In this document: positions 38,051-42,609 of the stretch, piece after piece
Layout: every line of letters begins with the position of its first letter
Position numbering within the stretch: position 1 is the stretch's first letter
Assembly: GCA_025362055.1 (NCBI GenBank)
Contig: JANYIM010000054.1
Span: 1 to 42,609 of the forward strand
Origin: Bacteroidota bacterium
GTDB lineage: Bacteria > Bacteroidota > Bacteroidia > Chitinophagales > Chitinophagaceae
Reading direction: 5' to 3'
Length of the DNA stretch: 42,609 nucleotides
Made by a program: the position numbers and the translations under genes
The notes under the pieces: model-generated
What the model was told of the DNA's origin: nothing
Database searches by the model: none
The model's input: only the letters and a program-made list of their open reading frames with translations

Positions 38051-38989
38051 ATGAAAAAAATTCTGCGGATAACATTAAAGATCGTATTGATCCTTTTTTT
38101 ATTGATCAATATCATCACTGCATTTCATGCATATAAGTTCACTCATTTTTATAATTCCGGTGAAGTAGTAATTAAAAAGAAAGAAGAGAAATCGGGTTGG
38201 GATAAAACAAGAGAAGCGCTGTTTGGCATCAACGCAGTAAAAAAACAAAATACGGTTATTCCCGACTCTACTTTTAAAACAGTTTTTCTTACTACAAAAA
38301 GCGGATTGAAACTGGAGGGCTGGTATATTGCTACCGACAGTGCAAAAGGTACCGTGCTGTTATTTCATGGGCACGGTGGTAATAAATCCGATATTTTTAA
38401 AGAGTCGGAAGAATTCAGGAAGATGCATTACAATACTTTTTTGCTCGACTTCAGTGCACATGGCAGCAGCGAGGGAAATACCAGTACCATTGGTTATAAC
38501 GAAACAGAAGACGTACAGTTGTCTTATGATTTTATAAAAGCAAAAGGAGAAAAAAATATTATACTCTGGGGTATCTCAATGGGAGCCGCTACCATTGCCA
38601 AGGCGATGACCGATTATCCGCTACAACCCAATAAAATAATTTTAGAAATGCCCTTCGGGTCAATACTGGATGCTGCTGAAGGGAGGATTAAAATGATGGG
38701 GATACCCGGAGAGCCATTAGCTGTTTTGATCACTTTTTGGGGTGGTATTGAACATGGGTTCTGGGCATTTAAGATGAAGCCCACTGAATTTGTAAAGAAA
38801 ATAAGTTGCCCTGTGTTAATTCAATGGGGTAAAAATGATCCGCGGGTATCACGGGGAGAGATAGACGAAATTTATAATAACATATCTTCTGCCAAAAAAC
38901 TGGTAGTGTATGATAGTTGCGGGCACGAATCACTTTGTAAAAAAGAGAATGAAAAGTGGAAGGTTGAAGTAAGTGCATTTTTAAAATGA
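38051..38989 (+). CDS. Alpha/beta hydrolase, membrane-anchored
   Basis: A 312-residue serine hydrolase with an N-terminal membrane anchor (about 7-26, LKIVLILFLLINIITAFHAY). The fold is marked by VLLFHGHGGNKSD (oxyanion region), the nucleophile elbow GISMG with Ser176, acid Asp263 (WGKNDPRVS) and His292 (SCGHESLC). It resembles the BEM46/YqkD-type family of periplasmic-facing or membrane hydrolases; substrate unknown. Its stop codon overlaps the queA start in an ATGA, so the two genes are translationally coupled. No clear promoter motif is seen, and the 54 bp upstream are AT-rich. Confidence 0.9.
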   Translation: MKKILRITLKIVLILFLLINIITAFHAYKFTHFYNSGEVVIKKKEEKSGWDKTREALFGINAVKKQNTVIPDSTFKTVFLTTKSGLKLEGWYIATDSAKGTVLLFHGHGGNKSDIFKESEEFRKMHYNTFLLDFSAHGSSEGNTSTIGYNETEDVQLSYDFIKAKGEKNIILWGISMGAATIAKAMTDYPLQPNKIILEMPFGSILDAAEGRIKMMGIPGEPLAVLITFWGGIEHGFWAFKMKPTEFVKKISCPVLIQWGKNDPRVSRGEIDEIYNNISSAKKLVVYDSCGHESLCKKENEKWKVEVSAFLK

Positions 38990-40215
38990 CCGGCCCCAAA
39001 AATATATCTATAAAGGATTATACCTATTCACTTCCTGATGAAAGAATAGCAGTACATCCTGCTACGGAAAGAGATGCTGCTAAACTACTTATTTATTCAA
39101 ACGGCAGCATCAAAGAAGACATTTACAAAAATATTGCCCGGTATCTCGCCGAAGGCAGCCTGCTCATCTTCAATAATACTAAAGTAATTAAAGCAAGGAT
39201 CCGTTTTCAAAAACAAACCGGTGGTGTGATCGAGATCTTTTGCCTGGAACCTTATGAAGCCATTAATGAGTACAGTACCGTGATGAATAAAAAGGGAAGT
39301 GTACGATGGAAGTGTATGATCGGCGGAGCAAGCAAGTGGAAGGATGGGATGTTGATTAAGCGTTGGGGGCCGCAAGTTGGGGGCCTGGCCCTAAGCGCCA
39401 AATTGATTGAGAAGTTAACAGATGCTTATGTGGTAGAGTTTTCATGGGAGCCTGCCGATCTGTCTTTTGCAGAAGTGATCGGGCATGCAGGAGATATTCC
39501 TTTGCCACCTTATATAAAAAGAAACACAGAGGTTAGTGACAGCGAACGTTATCAAACCATTTATGCAAAAGATGAGGGATCGGTTGCGGCACCAACTGCC
39601 GGGTTGCATTTTACCAATGAAATTTTTGAGGATCTTAGTAAAAAAAATATTCAAATTGATTTTGTTACATTACACGTTGGCGCAGGTACGTTTAAACCTG
39701 TAAAAGCAACTACCATGCAAGAGCATGAAATGCATGCCGAATGGATAGATGTTTCCGTTGAAACCATCGAACAGTTGTATTCAAATATAGGCAACCCTGT
39801 TATCGCCGTTGGAACCACTTCATTGAGAACACTTGAAAGCCTTTACTGGATGGGGTTTAAGATACTGCTGCAACCATCGTTGAAACAGGTTCATTTAGGC
39901 CAGTGGGAGGTATATGAGGAACCATTGATCAACAATGACATCACCGCAAAAGCCGCATTGGGTGAATTATTAAACTGGATGAAACGAAATGATCTTCCCC
40001 GGCTGTTTACACAAACACAGATACTCATCGCTCCGGGTTACACATTTAAAATAGTGAATGCGCTTGTCACTAATTTTCATCAGCCACAGTCAACCTTACT
40101 GTTATTAGTAGCCGCAGCTATTGGAAACGATTGGGAAAAAATATACGCTCATGCGCTGCAAAATGATTTCCGGTTCTTAAGTTATGGGGATGGTAGCCTG
40201 CTTTTTATCAGTTAA
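38986..40215 (+). CDS. queA: S-adenosylmethionine:tRNA ribosyltransferase-isomerase-like protein
   Basis: A 409-residue QueA-family enzyme that transfers and isomerises the ribosyl of SAM onto preQ1-modified tRNA to make epoxyqueuosine. Family landmarks are the start DYTYSLPDERIAVHPATERDAAKLL, the GDIPLPPYIKR motif and the SVAAPTAGLHFT segment. Later ones are LHVGAGTFKPV, the H-x-H-x-E-like segment EHEMHAEWIDV, and VNALVTNFHQPQSTLLLLVAA. It is longer than E. coli QueA (about 356 residues), with additional sequence around residues 85-140. Coupled by a 4-bp overlap to the hydrolase gene. Other queuosine genes are not in the window. Confidence 0.92.
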   Translation: MTGPKNISIKDYTYSLPDERIAVHPATERDAAKLLIYSNGSIKEDIYKNIARYLAEGSLLIFNNTKVIKARIRFQKQTGGVIEIFCLEPYEAINEYSTVMNKKGSVRWKCMIGGASKWKDGMLIKRWGPQVGGLALSAKLIEKLTDAYVVEFSWEPADLSFAEVIGHAGDIPLPPYIKRNTEVSDSERYQTIYAKDEGSVAAPTAGLHFTNEIFEDLSKKNIQIDFVTLHVGAGTFKPVKATTMQEHEMHAEWIDVSVETIEQLYSNIGNPVIAVGTTSLRTLESLYWMGFKILLQPSLKQVHLGQWEVYEEPLINNDITAKAALGELLNWMKRNDLPRLFTQTQILIAPGYTFKIVNALVTNFHQPQSTLLLLVAAAIGNDWEKIYAHALQNDFRFLSYGDGSLLFIS

Positions 40216-40242
40216 AAAAATCTGGAAATTATCATGCGCTGA

Positions 40243-40268
40243 TTCCCCTTTTAGGGAGTTGGGAATGG
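40243..40268 (-). repeat. Dispersed C-rich palindromic repeat, copy E
   Basis: On the minus strand CCATTCCCAACTCCC is followed by TAAAAGGGGAA, with CTCCC/GGGGA arms. It lies between the convergent queA and L,D-transpeptidase genes and starts three bases after the latter's stop. It may therefore serve as their terminator. Confidence 0.6.
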
Positions 40269-40271
40269 TTA

Positions 40272-40859
40272 TTATTGCTGAATGGTAACCGGCGTTCCCA
40301 CAGGTATATAACTATACAGGTCCTGCATCTCGGTATATTTCGCAGAGATGCAACCGTCGGTCCAGTTGTAAAAATTATCGACCGTCCATTCTTCCTGCGG
40401 ACGGGTAGCATGGATTGCGATGCCACCGCCGGGTTTTGCTGTTTTAGGTATCAACCCTTTCGCCTTTCTATCATTGAAGCGTTGCAGGGTTTCATCATTT
40501 GGATAATCAAGTAAAAGCTCGGGGCCCCATTGCGGGTGGATCTTTTTCAGGATCACCTTAAAATTACCTTCGGGCGTACGCTTATCACCTTCTCTCATTT
40601 TATCACTCAGGTCCTTGCTTCCAAAAACGATCGGGTAGGTTGCATACCAGCCCTCTTTATCATATACTCTTAATTCGTAATCACTTTTGTCAACAATGAT
40701 ATAATAAGGATTGGCAAGGCTGTCATGTGTTGTTTTAACTACTGTGGTTGCAACCGGCCGGGGCACAGTGCTTTTCTTTTTTTTTCGTATCGGCACAAAA
40801 GATAACAATGCAATGCCTGTAAACAGCAATAATAATTGATATGAACGAATGGCCTTCAC
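40272..40859 (-). CDS. L,D-transpeptidase (YkuD family)
   Basis: A 195-residue cell-wall enzyme. An N-terminal signal or anchor (about 5-24, then KKKK) is followed by the catalytic YkuD domain at about 50-195. The catalytic motif is His150 (IHATRP) to Cys170 in TDGCIS. The usual S/T-x-GC reads T-D-G-C. Relatives (YafK/YcbB group) form 3-3 cross-links or tether proteins to peptidoglycan. The start is GTG at 40857-40859, since no ATG fits before the hydrophobic leader. It is convergent with queA and monocistronic. Confidence 0.92.
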   Translation of the reverse strand: MKAIRSYQLLLLFTGIALLSFVPIRKKKKSTVPRPVATTVVKTTHDSLANPYYIIVDKSDYELRVYDKEGWYATYPIVFGSKDLSDKMREGDKRTPEGNFKVILKKIHPQWGPELLLDYPNDETLQRFNDRKAKGLIPKTAKPGGGIAIHATRPQEEWTVDNFYNWTDGCISAKYTEMQDLYSYIPVGTPVTIQQ

Positions 40860-40950
40860 CTGGTAAATAATTTGTGTAAACTTATTTCAAACGTTATGCC
40901 ACACAAAAATATTTCAATCTTCTGAAAAACATTAACAAATATTACTGATT

Positions 40951-40989
40951 ACAAAAAAAATAACAAAACCTTCAGTGATGCTGAAGGTT
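40951..40989 (-). terminator. Minus-strand terminator after the outer-membrane barrel gene
   Basis: On the minus strand AACCTTCAG, a CATCA loop and CTGAAGGTT form a perfect 9-bp stem followed by TTGTTATTTTTTTTG. It would end transcripts of the gene at 41060-41959. Confidence 0.75.
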
Positions 40990-41009
40990 GTATGATAAAC
41001 CCTTCCCCT

Positions 41010-41050
41010 ACCCGTTTTGGCCAGGGCCGCTACGGGCAAAAGGATCGGGT
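41010..41050. repeat. Imperfect inverted repeat near the barrel gene stop
   Basis: ACCCG at 41010-41014 and CGGGT at 41046-41050 flank partly pairing TTTTGGCC and GGGCAAAA arms. It lies directly downstream of the stop of the barrel gene. It looks related in style to the C-rich repeat family, but the match is weak. Confidence 0.4.
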
Positions 41051-41059
41051 GAGAGAGCG

Positions 41060-41959
41060 TTACCAGTTGCTGAAACGAAAGCCTATCGTGTATGGTTTTA
41101 TATCGAGGCCCCTTTGATACATTGACCCGGGGCTATAAGAACCATACAAACGTATCGGCCCCAGTCCCAATTCTGCGATATAGGATAATTTGAATCTTTC
41201 CAGGTCATAATCCCCTTTATTCCTGTCCTTACCCCTTTCGCTGCTTTTTTGTTTATTCCGCTCACTGTATAAGTAACCGGCACTAACGCCAAGGCTAACA
41301 CTAATTCCTTTATCGTGCCTGAAAGGATTGGAAGTAAAGTTCAGCATCAATGGAACGGTGACGTAATCAGCTGCCAGTTTATTTTTTGAAAAGGAAATGG
41401 AATCCCTGAAAATGAAAGGAGCATTTGTTTGTGTACCGGTGGTATAGGGAACCTGCCCGCCTTCTTTGTAACTTATGGCAGCGGCTGATCTATAACGATA
41501 GTTGTTAAGTTCAAGTCCCAGGCCATACTTCAGGTTCACATAATGTTTGCTAAGATTAAGACGCTGCATCAGTATCCAGATATTTACATTAATGCTTTTA
41601 CCTGCATTAAGTTTAAGGTCATTCTTATCCAGCGCAGGGTAGCCCGGCCTGTTCACCAGGTAAGAACCTGCAGTTCCATAATTGGTATTATCAATATAAT
41701 TGGAAAATCCAACATCAAATATCCACCAGTTGGTGCTTACATTGGACTGCTTCTTTCTTTCCCTGGCATTCCTGCCCATGGCAATGGTTGAATCGCTGTG
41801 GTGATCCCTGTTTTTTTTGTTGATCCATCCCTTTTTAATGATAGTGATGCTACCTATACGAATCGTATCGCTTTTGTTTCCTGCAACAGTTGTATCCTTT
41901 TGTGCAGATGCACTAAGGCAAAAGACCACTGTCCCTGCGAGTAGGATTAGCTTTTTCAT
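41060..41959 (-). CDS. Outer-membrane beta-barrel protein (PorT-like)
   Basis: A 299-residue exported protein. The signal peptide is MKKLILLAGTVVFCLSASAQ. A basic spacer (KKNRDHHSDSTIAMGRNARERKKQ) leads into a barrel of the PF13568-like kind. Typical strands are WWIFDVGFSNYID, LKYGLGLELNNYRY, ADYVTVPLMLNFTSNP, ISVSLGVSAGYLYSE, LSYIAELGLGPIRLYGSYS and the last YTIGFRFSNW ending in an aromatic residue. It follows the low-complexity gene by 17 bp on the same strand, so they are one operon. In Bacteroidota such barrels often end operons of a sigma factor and an anti-sigma-like protein; here the upstream part lies outside the window. Confidence 0.87.
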   Translation of the reverse strand: MKKLILLAGTVVFCLSASAQKDTTVAGNKSDTIRIGSITIIKKGWINKKNRDHHSDSTIAMGRNARERKKQSNVSTNWWIFDVGFSNYIDNTNYGTAGSYLVNRPGYPALDKNDLKLNAGKSINVNIWILMQRLNLSKHYVNLKYGLGLELNNYRYRSAAAISYKEGGQVPYTTGTQTNAPFIFRDSISFSKNKLAADYVTVPLMLNFTSNPFRHDKGISVSLGVSAGYLYSERNKQKSSERGKDRNKGDYDLERFKLSYIAELGLGPIRLYGSYSPGSMYQRGLDIKPYTIGFRFSNW

Positions 41960-41976
41960 ATTTTCCGTTTTACTGA

Positions 41977-42609
41977 TTATTTTATTGCAATTTCAAAACC
42001 GGCAACCTTTATTCCGTCGCCCGTTTTTATGTTGGTGTTTCGTTCTATCACCCTTTTTAATTTGCGGAAGATCCCTCCGATCTTAGTTCGTTTTACTTTG
42101 TCTTCATCCATATACAATATCTTATTATCATTTTTTTGCCCCTCCGTTTCACTGTACACTGCATTTTTTGCTAACAAGTTGGTAGCTGCAGTACCATTAA
42201 TGTCTGTGATGGCCTTCGCCGGTTCATTTTTCTTTTCAATCTTATTAATGGCCACATCAATTTTTTTATCCAAAGGATGTTGTACACTGCTATTATTCTC
42301 TGCCGGTATTGTAGGTTGAACGGCTACTATTTCTGTTTTGTTACTTTCGGGCTTGTTAATGTTTTCCAAAAGGGGTTTGGGTAAATTATTGTTCGGTTTT
42401 TTATCACTGGGATGTTGAGCATTGCTATTGTCTTCTTTCACCAGGTTGTTATTATCTTTTTGCGGAGTAGCTCTTTGCTTCATCTCTTTTTCAGCAACAA
42501 GGCTGTTCTTTTCAACAAGGTTTTTCTTTTCAGCGGCAGGTTGTATCACATCTTTTTGTATTGAAGGTATCTTTACTGTTTCAGATCCGTCACTTTCTTT
42601 AGGTGCCGG
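41977..42609 (-). CDS. Low-complexity protein, N-terminus cut by window edge
   Basis: The frame is open from the window edge to the stop at 41977, so only the last 210 residues are visible. An internal GTG at 42549 is probably not the start, since the 20 codons before it are open and in the same style. The sequence is rich in Asn, Lys, Glu and Pro. It has short near-repeats (AQHPSDKKPNN / VQHPLDKKIDV) and then a more ordered end (KIGGIFRKLKRVIERNTNIKTGDGIKVAGFEIAIK). The NNLPKPLLENINKP segment suggests a disordered periplasmic linker. It could be the C-terminal part of an anti-sigma-like membrane protein, by position next to the barrel gene, but this is inference. Confidence 0.7.
   Translation of the reverse strand, partial: PAPKESDGSETVKIPSIQKDVIQPAAEKKNLVEKNSLVAEKEMKQRATPQKDNNNLVKEDNSNAQHPSDKKPNNNLPKPLLENINKPESNKTEIVAVQPTIPAENNSSVQHPLDKKIDVAINKIEKKNEPAKAITDINGTAATNLLAKNAVYSETEGQKNDNKILYMDEDKVKRTKIGGIFRKLKRVIERNTNIKTGDGIKVAGFEIAIK

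Noticed and set aside
1-42609. tRNA, rRNA, tmRNA, SRP RNA or common riboswitches
   Set aside because: No T-loop GGTTCRA pattern in a cloverleaf context and no recognisable conserved cores were found by eye. A covariance search would be the decisive test.

Overview
The window looks like ordinary chromosome from a member of the Bacteroidota, most likely the Chitinophagaceae or a close relative. Four things suggest this: GldA, a TonB-dependent receptor with an N-terminal carboxypeptidase-regulatory-like domain, a PKD protein with a type IX secretion tail, and promoter motifs of the TTTG / TAnnTTTG type. Family placement is inference from protein style. There are no tRNAs, rRNAs, CRISPR arrays, insertion sequences or phage genes.

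Left part (1-6766, minus strand): a truncated ABC ATPase; a cluster of small membrane and regulatory genes (GyrI-like protein, winged-helix regulator, two related membrane proteins, a secreted helical protein, a 2TM-domain protein); and a TonB-dependent receptor with a near-perfect Bacteroidota promoter. A 400-bp gap follows with an orphan hairpin terminator.

Central plus-strand part (7176-19011) is mostly housekeeping: radA, comF, a beta-helix lipoprotein, a glutathione peroxidase, holB, ricT/PSP1, gldA, eno, an ftsB-like gene, a small anti-sigma-like protein, nth and an outer-membrane protein. A minus-strand korA, without korB beside it, faces an arginase-fold protein that has lost two metal ligands. 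Next come a PBP4-type dacB, a 991-residue PKD-repeat protein and mutL on the minus strand.

Right part (28766-42609): a GH3-serine hydrolase fusion, a small membrane protein, a PL7 alginate lyase, acs, an FG-GAP/ASPIC-UnbV protein, a small secreted protein, an alpha/beta hydrolase translationally coupled to queA, an L,D-transpeptidase, an outer-membrane barrel and a truncated low-complexity gene. Cell-wall work recurs (dacB, GH3 fusion, L,D-transpeptidase, FtsB-like).

The most unusual signal is two families of short dispersed repeats that enter genes as well as intergenic DNA. One is a heptameric tandem repeat (GGGCAAC-like, ATTACTC-like or TTTACAT-like units). It is found inside holB (twice), mutL, and the signal peptides of a lipoprotein and of dacB, and just before radA. 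In holB it widens the loop of the zinc module. The other is a C-rich imperfect palindrome (CCTCACCCC...). It lies between genes, and one copy is translated in the ftsB-like gene. Terminators that run directly into promoters or start codons (holB, gldA, nth) and near-leaderless promoters are a second theme.
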